The position numbers and the translations under genes are program-made. A stretch of 64,000 nucleotides of DNA from the NCBI GenBank assembly GCA_008973525.1, contig WACJ01000286.1, positions 360,630 to 424,629 of the forward strand. Direction: 5' to 3'. The DNA is from Stenopsyche tienmushanensis (taxonomy: Eukaryota; Arthropoda; Insecta; Trichoptera; Stenopsychidae). The notes under the pieces were generated by a model that saw only the letters and a list, made by a program, of their open reading frames with translations, was not told the DNA's origin and ran no database searches. The stretch's first letter is position 1. Each line of letters begins with the position of its first letter. Below, piece by piece: positions 24,964-38,300 of the stretch.

Positions 24964-26023
24964 ATGTCGCCCAGGCGGTCCCCGCTCTCTCTCTGGGCGA
25001 TCCTAGCCCTCGTCCTCGCGTGTCGGGTGGGTTTCGGTCCGGCGCCTCCGCCCGTCCGGCTCGCCCTCTCACCTCTCTCCCTCCGCAGGCGGAGCGCTTC
25101 AGAGTCACCGACCGCGCCTACCTCGACCTGACGAAGGACGGCGAGCCCATCGGGAGGGTGACCGTCGGCCTCTTCGGAGACCTCGCGCCGAAGGCGGTCG
25201 ACAACTTCAAACGGATAGCGTCCGAGGGCATCGCCGGGAAAACCTACGCCGGGACGAGGTTCCACAGGATATTCAAGAGGTTCATGATCCAAGGCGAGTG
25301 CGACGCGATCGGCCGGGAGTCCGCCGCGTCGGCTCGCCCGCTCACGTCCGTCTCTCCTCTCCCCTCGCAGGCGGCGACGTCCTCTTCGACAACGGAACTG
25401 GCTCGGCGAGCTCCTTCGGAGGCGAGTTCGAGGACGAGAACCTCGAGGCGAAGTACGAGGTGTCGGGCCTCGTCTCGATGGCGAACAGAGGTCCGAAGCG
25501 AACCGACCGTCGGTCCCTCGTCCTCCGCCTCCGCTAATCGGTCGATCGTCGCTTTCAGGAAGGGACACGAACGGCTGCCAATTCTTCATCAACACGGTGC
25601 CGACGCCGTGGCTGAACGGCAAGCACACGATATTCGGAAAGGTAAGGCTCGGAGAGAGAGGGGGACCGCCCGATCGGCGCCGTCTCAGCTCCGCTCTCTC
25701 GATCGTCGCAGGTCGTCGAGGGCCAGGGGCTGATCCACGTCGTCGAGCACGAGCCGGCGGATCCGGACGGGACGCCCTCGAGCGACGTCCGCATCGCCGC
25801 TTGCGGTCTGCTGCCGAAGATCGACGCCTTCTACGTCTCCGACCGTCCATACGAGTGATTTTCAAATATGCATCTTTCTCACCGTCTCTCTGACGAAATT
25901 TGACGCTTTCTCTGTTTGTCTTTCAGCCTCCAGGCTTGGATCAGAGCCGCCGCCGTTCCTTTGACGATGTCCTTCGCAATATTGGGCTTTTTTCATTGGA
26001 TGATAAGAAAGATGGAAATATGA
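24964..26023 (+). CDS. ninaA: NinaA-like membrane-anchored cyclophilin (peptidyl-prolyl isomerase)
   Basis: Six exons: 24964-25026, 25089-25293, 25371-25490, 25559-25641, 25712-25854 and 25927-26023. They give 236 residues, nearly the length of fly NinaA. Exon 1 encodes a signal peptide (WAILALVLA). Exons 2-5 form a cyclophilin fold with [34 protein letters not shown], the active-site-region NGCQFFINT, and [12 protein letters not shown]. Exon 6 encodes a hydrophobic C-terminal anchor ([16 protein letters not shown]) ending RKMEI. An N-terminal signal plus a C-terminal anchor is the NinaA layout; ordinary cyclophilin B lacks the anchor. In flies NinaA is an ER chaperone for rhodopsin. Introns are 62-77 bp. 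Intron 2 must use a GC donor (AAG|GCGAGT), since no GT donor keeps the frame. AATAAA occurs about 50 bp after the stop. Confidence 0.88.
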
Positions 26024-26303
26024 TCCCGTGCGAAACTTCGACGGCTACCCGGATGTGGAAACGTATATTAAAAATAAAATTATCCATGTTGATGCGATAT
26101 GTTCGAAAATTAAAATTAAAATGAGAAAAAAAAATCGTTTCATTTTACGGCGGCGGCGACCGAGCGGCCGGCCGGAAAGTCGGTCGCGCGGTCGCCGCGC
26201 TGTTTATTTTTGGCGGCGCGGCCCCTCCCGGGGCCTCGCCCTTCCGTCCTTCGCAGGGGATTCGCGCTCCTCCGCCCCTTCTTCCCCCGCCGCGTCCGCC
26301 GCG

Positions 26304-29300
26304 ATGGCGAGCGAGGCGAGCCTCGTGCAGGCCGTCTACGCCTTCAGAGGCACCAACAACGACGAGCTCTGCTTCAAGAAGGGCGACGTGATAACGGTCT
26401 CGCAGAGAGAGGACGGAGGCTGGTGGGAGGGGACCCTCGGCGAGACCACCGGCTGGTTTCCGAGCAACTACGTCAAAGACTACCGAGGTCAGGATTCGAT
26501 CAAATGTCAGCCCGTCATTTTGTCGGCCGAATGTGTTCAAAGTGCATCTTTTTAGTGCTCAGCAGTAGAAGCTGTCTGCACAATTGCGGACATGCAACAA
26601 TTTCTTATGAATATATATCCCACGAATGAGTTTTCTCATTCCCCATCCTTCAGATGGGGTAAAATGGCACATATTTATAATGAAAACTCGACGTTGAATT
26701 GCAGATGTGAGCGGCTCGGCGACGACGTCGCCCGTCCGCGCGCCCTCCGAGATTCAAGCGTTCAGGAACGTAGTCTTGAAGGACATCATCGACTCCGAAA
26801 AGGCGCACGCGGCCGAGTTGCAGGGCCTCATTGCAAATTTTTTACTTCCGTTGGAGAAGAGCGACATGTTCGTACGGTTCATTCTTTAGTCCTCTCGATG
26901 ATTCGATTTGTTAAATTGTTTCGATGCGGAATAAAAATTATCCTCTCTCCGCATCTTCTGTTCCGTCGCGACGTACGATGCGGAACGGGATCGGATACTT
27001 TTCGTTCCGCTCGGACGCTCTCCGCGAACTCGTCTCGCTGATACTGTTCCCTCTCCGCACAGAGTCACGAGAGACGAATACAGACAGCTCACTGGCAACG
27101 TGTTCGAGGTGCTCGAGACTCACGAGGAGCTCCTCGCCCTGGTCGAAGAGTGCGGAGCCAAGTCGGGTCCCGATCAGCGCGTGGGGGGACTCTTTCTGCA
27201 GTGGGCTCCCAGGATGAAAGCGGTCCATCAGAAGTACTGCGCTTCCCATCCGAGGGCCGTCTGCATCCTCGACAAATACAGGCGAGTGCTGGTCGCCGAC
27301 GGACGGCGGGATAGGTCGCGCGACCGCCGGCTCGAGTTTCGAAGTGACGTCTTTCCTTCTCCCTCAGGGACGAATTGAACTCGTTCATGGAGAGGTGCGG
27401 CGCCGTCAGCCCCGGAATCCTGGTCCTCACCGCCGGGCTGAGCAAGCCCTTCCGCCGGTTGGACAAGTACGCCGCCATGCTTCAGGAGCTCGGCCGGCAC
27501 GTGGCGGAATCGCACCCCGATCGCGGAGACACTCATCGCGCGGTGGCCGTGTACAAAGACATTGCGGTGATTATTTTTTTATACTGTTGTTTATGATGGT
27601 TTTCGGCGGCAGGAATCGGTAAAATGACAGACGCTACGTTCTAGTGTGTCAGTTTTACGTCTACGATGAAGCGACTGTCGATTCACGAGCCGTTTTGAGA
27701 TTTCCTCTTTTCATTTTTTAGTCAGCGTGCGGGGCCACTCGTCGCCAGAAAGAATTGGAGCTCCAGGTTGTGACGGGTGCGGTGCGAGGCTGGCAGGGCG
27801 CCGGGGGGTCCAAAGATCTCGCTTCGCTGGGCGAAGTTCTCCACATGGGCGGCGTTGCGCTCGGTGAAACTCACGCTGACAGATATTTTGTTCTCTTTCC
27901 GTCCACTTTGCTCATTTTATCCGTCAGCCGTAGAATGAGCGCTTTCGTATATGAGGTATTCGCTTTTCCATATTCCAGCTGTCTTTTCAAAACTTTCAGA
28001 GAGTTAAATGTCAACACAACACAACACAAATGGTCGTTGACAATGCGTTACGGTTCGAGTGGTTTTGAGCTCGCAATCGAAATTCTAGCATAGCGCTTCG
28101 CAACCGCCGCCCCGTAGTGTATTTTTCAGCCGGAGAGACGTTGCCTTTCGAAGATGAACTGACGATTTGTGTCATTCTGCAATTAGAATTATGATTACAA
28201 TTTATAATTTCTTACATTATAACAACTGTATAATAATATATAATTTCTTTGTTTGTTTCGCTGCATTGTTTGACTTCAAAAAATATCCGCAGGCAGCGCT
28301 AGTGGATCTCTGTGGGTTTTGGGTCGCATTCGAAAAATTTGAGAACCCTTATTCATATAAACGCATATTTTTATATTTATTTTAACTCATGTTGTGGTGT
28401 AAAATTTTGGAAAAAATGACAACGCACTGTGAAAGATTATAGGTTGCGGAGCTCTGTACTAGTAAAATACCTAACTTCATTTATGTAAATGTGGCTCAAC
28501 ATTTTTACATAGGGTCAATGAAAACTCTGAAAGTAGTGTAGAAATGTGGATTGCATCGATCAAAACTATTAGTCGCGGGTACTTTTCACGTTTCAATCTG
28601 TGATTTTTCATTTAGGGCTGTTTACCTTTGACGGGGATAAATGTATCAAAATTAGAAGACACTGAAAAAAGGAAAAATGCTTTTGAAATAAACGGACCGC
28701 TCATCGACACCATCACTGCCGTTTGTCAAAGTAAAGAAGATGCTGAAAAGTGGGTCAATTTACTGTCGCAACATTCTAGTCCCAGTCGAAATACAACGAT
28801 CAGTACAAGTTTACCCCATTCGCCTACACAAGTGAGTACTTTTACATGGCTGATAGTTTTATATATTCATTTCACGCGAGGGCTGTTAAAAATTCATAAC
28901 TAATTTGATATTTATCGACCATCGATTTATCTCAAATTGGATTTGCAAATGGGCTTCAGTTACGCTCGTCCGGCTCGAGTATTACGATTTCTTTTAAGGT
29001 TTCTCCGTATACATTTTTATCCCTAATTAGCTTAGACTAATTGAGTTTTGTTGCACAAATTTTATAGGAAAAAACCATGCAATGTTTTGCAGAATAGTTA
29101 TTGTACAGTGATATTATTTTTTTTTTCTTTTCATTTACTATTATCGGTATCAAAGTTCTTTATATTAGGAGTATATGATAATATATATGCAAAATCATTT
29201 TATTTACTACCAAATGATTCGCTTCTTTCTACATATTTCCTAGAGAGACATTGTTACTATGGTTTTGTTTTTATTCCTATAAACAAATGAGTTAAATCAG

Positions 29301-32300
29301 TACATACGAGTACACGATGCAATAAAAATATCAGTTATTCGTATGTAGAAATAATACAAATTAACTAGTGAAGACTTGTTACGAGATATTGCAAGGTCTT
29401 TTTTATTTAATACATTTGCAATGTTTCATTTGGTTTTAATCGTTTTTATAAGTGAGTATATTTAACTATAACAGTCATAGACGAGAATATAGTAATCTAA
29501 TTTTAAAATGTTCTGCAAGTTTTTATTTAACAATTAATTTTTGTATACAACTGATTACATGCAATAATAATATATCTATGAATCTATGAATTTGTTGACT
29601 AAAAAGAAATAATGAAATCTATTGCATGCATGTATCTGTAACAGATATAGAAATATAACATGTAAGACCTTTTGTCTAATTTTTCATTAGTTCTAAGAAT
29701 TATTCAACTCTATTTTATAAAATTCATTTTTTACACATTTGTGAAATTATATTCACATTTTTTTGTTGATTTAAACAGGATGAGATGTATCATGAAACTT
29801 CTCGTTTAAAGTTTCGAAATCCACGCGATAGCTTGTACCACATTACGATGCCTCCGTCTACATATCCTCCGGCCTCGCCGTATGCTGGATTGTCAAAATA
29901 TTTTGCCAAACTTGTACGCTTACGAGTTATAACACGTGGGATTTTAAAAAGTCTACTGTACATTCAAACGGAAGCAAAAATAGATCTCACAACTGTTGTG
30001 ATGCGAAATCGGCACGCGAATCACATGAATATTCGTTTAAATAAAAATGGTTCTATCGAGAGCGACGAATCTGATAGCGAGACTGAATCTGAAAGCATAG
30101 AATCGCACAAGAGTAATGATAAAATGTCCGATTCGGTTAGCATTACTGTACCGAAAATTTTAAGACAAGATGCTGTAGAGAGAGAAACGTCTGAAGAGAG
30201 TAATTGTTCTATAAATCCGTTTGGCTATATTAGATATTTTAACATTGCTTCCAAAAGTGATATAGATGATGATTTAAAAGATAAAAACATATCTAAGATT
30301 GATTGTACACATGAAATATTTAAAGAAATTAATTCAACGTCAGATAGCCAGTTTTATGAGAAAATTGATAGTACTTGTGCAGATTCCTCATTTCCAAAGG
30401 AAAATATTGATCATAAAATCATACCTAAACAACATTTTCTTTTAAACAATCAGTATTCTGAGGGCTCAGATAATTCCAGTTTTGATTGTGATCAAACCAA
30501 AAATTTTATGGCTTGTGAAGATTTAGTTAATATGGATGAAAGCTTATTAATAGACACAATGGGATTTAAAAAAATGTATAAAATTAACTTAAAAAGGCAA
30601 AGTTGCCCGACAAAATTTGTTGCTAATAAATTTAATGATTCTTCTCTTACGTCAGTGTGCACGCCAGGTTGGCAGATGCAAAATTGCATATTGCCCGTTG
30701 AACAGAGGAAATATAACATTGATATTAAAAATAGTGACAACAACATTAGCAACGTATCCATCTTAGGCTTGGGAGATCTCAATGTGTCTGAAAATCTCAC
30801 GTTACCGTCTATACCTTCCAATATACTTTCGACTTCAGATTCTACATCTAGCAGTGTCAGCCAAGAAACTGTTATAAAAATGATTCTAGATCCGCCTCCG
30901 ATGTTTCGCAACAACTACAATAATAATGATGACGATACTCCAAATTTGAATAAATATCAGTACGAAAATCATTTGCTGAATTCTGATAAAATATTACGCC
31001 GATCAAAATCAAAAGATATTGTGCAATTTTCATCTAGAAAATCTGATTTTAAAGAAAAAAGTAATTCAAAGCATATCGATAGTAAACTTATCCATGTTGA
31101 TTTTAAAGAGTATGATAATTTGCAAACACATGGTGACTTTCAAAGCAATTCTGAATATCATAGCCCTCGCTCTTCTGATTCCGGTGTAGCTGGAAGTTGT
31201 AATTTAGCCTCACCTGAAATTGGAAATAGAGAAGATTCCATGTATTCTCAATGCGAAACCAGGTCATTGAACGAATCAGCCTGTCAAAAAATTTTATGTA
31301 ACGATTATAGTATGTCTACGGGGGAAATATGTAAAATAAATTATATGAAAAATAAAATATTTGCCGATTTAGATGCTGTTAATTTTGAAAACCAATGTCA
31401 GTGTACGTCTCCATTTTCAACCCCTAGAACATCACAACAAACGAATGCAATTTTGGAAAATATGAAACATGAGGATTTTGTCGAACCATTGAATTCTATC
31501 GATGTTGAGGAAACCGGTTGCCTTTCTTATTTTGATACATCAAATGCAGAACAGGCTACTTTTAAAAGTGCATCTGACTCTGTCGAATCAAATCTTAAAA
31601 AGTTGAATATTCACAATGTCACAGTAAAAAATGTCAGGCATGCTGCTATCAATCACGGATGGAGTGATCCAGATGTTCGTATACCGAATCAGCAGAAACC
31701 CACTACACGTTACCATGTGAAACTTTATCAATGTGAATTTGACGGAAATGAAATGGATATTAAAAACACTAGACCTAGCAGAAAAAAAGGCGGTAATCAA
31801 AAACCGAACTTGCAAATTCAAGGTTCATCAGTTTCAGATCATTCAAGAAATATAAAAAATGAAAGGGTATCTCGTTCAAAAAGTGAAGACTTGGCAAGAA
31901 AATCTAAAAATACAAACCATTCGACTGGAAATATAACCTACCGATCTGATTTGTATGCGCATTGGTGGATGAAAGCCAAGTTGCCAATTTCTATTGTGAC
32001 ACCAGGCAAGGATAACTACACTAGCACTGTGTTTTTTTTTTTAACAAAAATTTAACAAAGTGTAATTTCATATGTGTTTTTGCAATAAAACAAATTAAAT
32101 AATCATTTTCCTATTCAATTCAGTGCTTTTTTGTGTTTGGCATCCTTGCCTGAGATTTTATTTCTACTAATATGATTTTTTCCTTGATATTTTTAACCCT
32201 TTCCACTCGTAAGTCGATATTATGTCGCCAAATGGATTTCGACTTCCACTCGTATGTTGACATTATGACATAAACATTTTAAACTCGTGCATATACCATA

Positions 32301-35300
32301 TATTACATTGTGTTTATTATTATTTCATTTTAAATTTCGAGCATGAAGCCTGAAAAATCCGCAATATTAATTACAAGTTGACACTGTCCATAGCCTAAAA
32401 ACGAGTGGAAAGGGTTAAAATACATAATTTTTTTCAAATTAATATATGCTAATGTTTGAAATATATCCTGCTTCAATACTTTTCATACTGTCAGAATGTT
32501 AATTTTCAACGAAACCTTACAATTTTAATTAAAATTCATAAATAGAATGCTTTATTATAATTTTCTAAAGCTTAATAGTAATACAAATTATTACATTCAT
32601 ATTTTTTATTATACAAAAACGTCACTAAGTGGTTCTAACTTGAATCATATCCAAATATATAATTCATTTTGTAGCTTTATTTTTGTGGTTTATATAATTA
32701 TATAACTTAACCCTTTACTGACTGGCAGTTTTTAGCACAATCAATTAAAAGCGTCGTAAAATTTTTAAGAGACTTTTTCAGAAATTATTCACTATGAATA
32801 TATTTAATTATTGATGAATAGAAACGTAAGTTTATTTAAATCAATTTAAGGTATGTTTCTACTTTTTTGGGCCTAAAAGTGATCTATTTTTAAACAAATT
32901 TTTATGTGAAATATATTATATATCAAATGTTGATATGCAGTGTGTTGACAGGACGATTTTTATTAAACAAAATTATTTTTTAAAGTTTGACAAAATATGG
33001 TAGTGGGAGTGAGGGGAGCCACGTACGTCGGTGCGTGAGCAATGACATTCTTCACCACGAAGTCCTGTGTGTATAGCTTAGACTGTAATTAAGAAGTATT
33101 GGAAAATAAAAAAAATTGTAAGCGATCGAAGAAACCTATGGGACAACCTAATATTTTTTTTTAAATAATATTTTCAAAAAAGTTGAGAACCACTGAAAAT
33201 GCCTAACTTTATTTTATCCTATGACTAATAAGAATCGCTAAACAAACACATGAATTTTATGAAAGCAAATGTTAAAAAATATATTTTTGATATACTGGAA
33301 AGTTTTAAAATTATCTAAATCTCTTAAAAATAAAAAAGGGTGAATATATTTTATCATGAATTAATATTTCATTCATTTTTACTGTCAAATTATGAAACAA
33401 ATGAAACGACTCAATTTATTGATGACTTCAAAAGTCAGACATATCTGAGAACTCAACGTGTGCATTCGCAGCTGGTAAAGTGTTAGTATATACTTAGCGA
33501 TAGAAGTTTGACTTCTTTTGTGACTAAATATACTTAATATTTTGTATTATAATGTAATTAACTATGAAAATACTATATTATCGATAAACTCGATCCTATA
33601 ATTCAAGTCCAGCTAATTGCAGTCTGCGAGTCATATCATTTGGGTTAGTCAGGCCAGTTAAATAACTTAATAAGAATTAATAATCATAGTATGTTTTTTA
33701 TTATCATGTTTGTGATTTAGTAATATAATGATGTAAATAATGATATGAAGTTGTTAATATTCATTTGTCATGCAACGTGATATAATTGGATGAAAATTTA
33801 AAATATTGCTCTTCAATAAGATTCTAATTTTATGAAAATGTTACATCTCAAATAATTTACTACTACTTAAGTTTATTACTGAAATCCATGATCCTTCTGT
33901 TTCTATGATTAATACAGAAATTAATTTTCAGATGTCACCAACAGAGATGCCGAATCCAAGCAATTCCGCACTTTTACAAGGAACAACGAATCATAAAAGA
34001 TCTCATTCATTTAACAATCACCATAGTTATACTCATTATCTTCAACAACAACAGAAGCAAAAAGATCTACAAAGCGATAAAAATAATTGGATTCAAGTTT
34101 CATGTGAGGCTTTATTAAATCTTCCGAAAAATACGAGAACTACTACTGCATCATTATCTTTAAATAATTCAGATCTTCAGCAGGAATTCAATATACACAC
34201 CTTTAAAGGTATGAATGCAACAAATTGAGTTCCGATTATAAAATATAAATAACATTGTTTGTTGCAAGGAATAAGTTATTTATTTGAGTTACATATTTAA
34301 CATATTCATAGTTAAAAATTAAATTAAATGATTAAAAAAATATTATTTTTTACTGTCATTTACTATTTTTATTATTTTGATATTTTTCGACGATATATAT
34401 GGATGATTTTATTTTACACATAAACCCTCTCACATATTTAAGCTTTTAAAAATGTAGGTTGGAGTACTAAAAACTTACGACCCGCACCACCGTTGAGGCC
34501 GCTGCCTATTAGTAATATTGATGACGGAGTAGGGAATTCTGCTCACCCTTATTCTTCCATTCAAAGAAAAGTTAATTCATATGAAGAAGATGCATTAATT
34601 CTTCGCGTGATAGAAGCATATTGTACATCTGCAAGATCCCGTAACACTGTAAACTCTGGTGAGTTTAATATGAAATTATAATTAATATTTTACACACTAC
34701 TTATTTTATGTTAAAAACTCTTCTCTAAATCTCACGTAAACATGTTTTTTTGTGAATATGATAAAAAAATATTTCAAAAGTAACATTTCAATTTAATCTA
34801 TTTTCTCCATCTATATTCTCCGATATGTTCTCAATTCTTGCTTAAAATTTTTACTTATAATTATGTTATTTGGTTTTGATGGTCAATTTATTTGTCCTGT
34901 TTTCAAGGTTTTTAGAATTTTATTTTTATTTGAGTTTGTAAGATATTTGGTGCCAGCAAAGCTTATGTGAAACAGTACGCTTGAGTGTTTTTCATGACGA
35001 TATATCCAACACTAAAACATTTATACATTAGAATTTTTTAGATTCATGCGGTGTAAAAATTAACCCTTTGCACTTGAGATTGACAGTTTGCTTATTTTTG
35101 TATTTCACTCGAGTAACTCTGACTGACATCAGTGAAGCTATATAGATTCATTATGGTGAACCAAAAAAAAATTTAAAACAATCACATTTATTGTTTTCTC
35201 CAGTATATATAACACATTACTATTATTATTTTTTTTAATATCACTATCAACATTTTTTCTCTATGTGATATCGCCTAAAGCACTCCATGAAGTTCCAGCT

Positions 35301-38300
35301 TACTATCATAGACATCATAAATAAGCATAATTTGTTTTTGGCATCCAGGAACACTTTCACCAGAACGCAACACAATTCTTGCGCTTGGAATCACTTAACG
35401 CTTAATAGGCGGCTAATGGTTACGGGCAACTGGTACGTGCAGCGGGCAAAAACCATTAAAACGCGATAAATAAATACACTTTGAAAAAATGGCTGTATCT
35501 TTTAAAATACTTACTATTTTGTAATGAAATTTAAAATAATCACTTACCACCTTATTGTCCTAAATTCTGTGTATTTATTTAAACCTGAACACTTGATTTA
35601 TTATAGTTGTGTATAAAATATAGAACGTTTACGATGTTTTATTTATTTACAAAGAAACAGGCAAGAAAATAATAAGGTCTCAATACCTAGATAAGATATA
35701 ATATTTATCGAAACATTCACCTCTGTGAAAGGATGCATTGTAAAATCCACACACGTAGCTCGTCAATCATTTTGGCACACTTGACATTGTCTGCCGAATT
35801 ATAACACATTAAAAAAATGTTAACCAACAAAACATATACTTTATTTATTATTAGAATATAGTATGACCCTTTGTAAAAAAATTATGTACAACAACCATAC
35901 AAAAAATGCCAAATAGGAAAAATACCTTTTTCTTTAAGTCTGTGAAATGGTTAAATAAAACCATCTGGAATATTGATATGAAATATAATATATATGGGGT
36001 TCAGAATTTCATACGGTGTACCGAATACATATCATGTTAGGGCTTGGGCGTTTTTTAGCATGTTAAGGGAAAGGTTAATATCCATCCCACTTGTAATGAG
36101 ATAATTTAGTAAATGATTTTTTTTACTTACCATTGCAACACTTGCACGTTATATGTTTGCTAATAATTTAAAATGATCATTAGTTGATTTTCTATCTACA
36201 CTATTATTGTAGCTTTTTGATTTCTATATATATATATATGGTATAATAGGGCCAGTATTATGACAGTTTAGTTTAATCACTGGAACGAAAACTGTTATCG
36301 AACCGATATAAATGTTTGGAAGTAACCAAAGAAAGCTCTGAAGAAAATCAAGTATTATTTTAAAGAAATATGTTTCTTGAAATTCTTATGTATAGTGTTC
36401 CAAAAAATCATGAATAATATACAAAGGTAAACATTTGAATTAATGTAACATTTCATATAACTAAATAGTGAGCTATGTGCAACATTAATGTATTTGCGAG
36501 TTAAAGCACGGGGAGTCAAGCTAACCTTATGAGGGCAAAGGGTTAAAATTCTTTATTTTTATTTATTGTTTTATTTTTAAAAGATTTGGTTTCGAGTGCT
36601 TTATAAGGCGCTCATCCTCAGCTGGAGCAATCTGATGTCAATACAGAGTGAAAATTTATTTTTAACGAACAAAATTGTTATCGTATCAACGAATACCGCA
36701 CATGATTGATAAAGAAAAAATCTGGACGAAAACCTTTTCTTAAATATAACCCTTTAATGAGTCAACATATTAAAGCCAAAATGCCAAACACATTATATTA
36801 TAAAATTGTAGAATGCAGGCTATGCAGGCACCACCTATTTTTACTAATTTTGAATGCTTATTTTGTTATTTGTCCCTATCTATATAATTTGTGAACTGTT
36901 CATTTTTGGTGGAGGTTGTAATTTGATTATTTTGAAAATGTTTTTCCAAAAAATATTTTGTAATATATACACCCAGAAGGGATGTGCTCAGCAGCACAAT
37001 ACAAAAAGTTCACTTGAGATCGCTCTGCAATATGTTTTGATATAATAAATATTTATTTTAAGAAAATAAGCAATAAAAGTCTGAGAGGGCAATGCGTCGA
37101 GATGAAAAGTTTTCATTTGAATAACTATTTGATATTATTACAGGCAAATGAACTTTGAATCGTGATTTATAGAAATTACATTATAACAATTTCAAATATC
37201 TCATTTTAACATTTTTTATTGAGTGTAGAATAGATTTTTTAAAATAAGAAATAACGATTTTTAAATAATAATATAACAATATCGAGTGATCGGTTAAGCG
37301 AATGTATGATTTAAATGGCACGATTGTAAAAAAAAAATTACAAAAAAGTTTACAAAAAAATTCAAAATGATAAATTTCTAAAAGGGTCAGTTACCACAAC
37401 GGTGACTTTAAAATATGTCTTAAAAAGTTTTTCAGTATACTAATTGAACTTTTCGTTACCGCATAGTAGAGAGGTTTTTTTCAAGACATGGAATTATTTT
37501 TATGGTCGTAGATGGTTAAGGTTTGATTTATTTACTCGTAGAAACATTTGCATTTTTAGTATATCTTTTTTTTCACATTGGTATTGCAAGGCTCAGTTAT
37601 ACCTATATACATAATATTCAATCCGATTGCACCATCTAACCTATGAATAGAATAACGACACTCTCTTCCCAAATTTTTACTCGGTAATATCTCGAGCAAC
37701 ATTTTTAATCTAATCAAAGGTCCTCCAAATAGTTGGTGCAAGAGGGTTACCATTTTATATTTGCATGAATACTAACTTCATTTTGTGAAATAGTTCCAAA
37801 TATTCCTCTGGAAATAATGGAGTCGGCGAGACGACAACAGACTAAATCAAGAAATAAAATATTCAGTACTTTTAATAATCAATAATTGTATAGACTTTTT
37901 TTATTTTAAGAAAACAAATGTTATGTCAAAACAATCACTATTACAGTTAACGATCATTATCATAGAACAAATTGATCTCGCAAAATATAATCGGTCCAGT
38001 GCAATAATAATAAATCCCACGCAGGAGACATTCAAAACGCTCGCGTTTTGTACTCGTAAAGATATTATTTCCCGAACCCCGAGTTTCAATTCGAGCGGTG
38101 GTATGGAGCACGTTTGAAGTTTCAGCGTACCGACGGTGACTCGCGATCCCCGACCCGATCGAATTAACTGTAATAGTAAATCAACAAAGCCAAAGATCAG
38201 TGTTATAAAATATTTTTTTTATCTGTGATATTACAGAAATTTCCATAGTACAAATTTAGTTGAAAATAAAATATGTAATATGTATGTAAATTGTCCTGAT

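Noticed and set aside
24381..25865. Long frames on both strands across the ninaA region
   Set aside because: They run through introns and the wrong frames of ninaA, whose six exons join cleanly.
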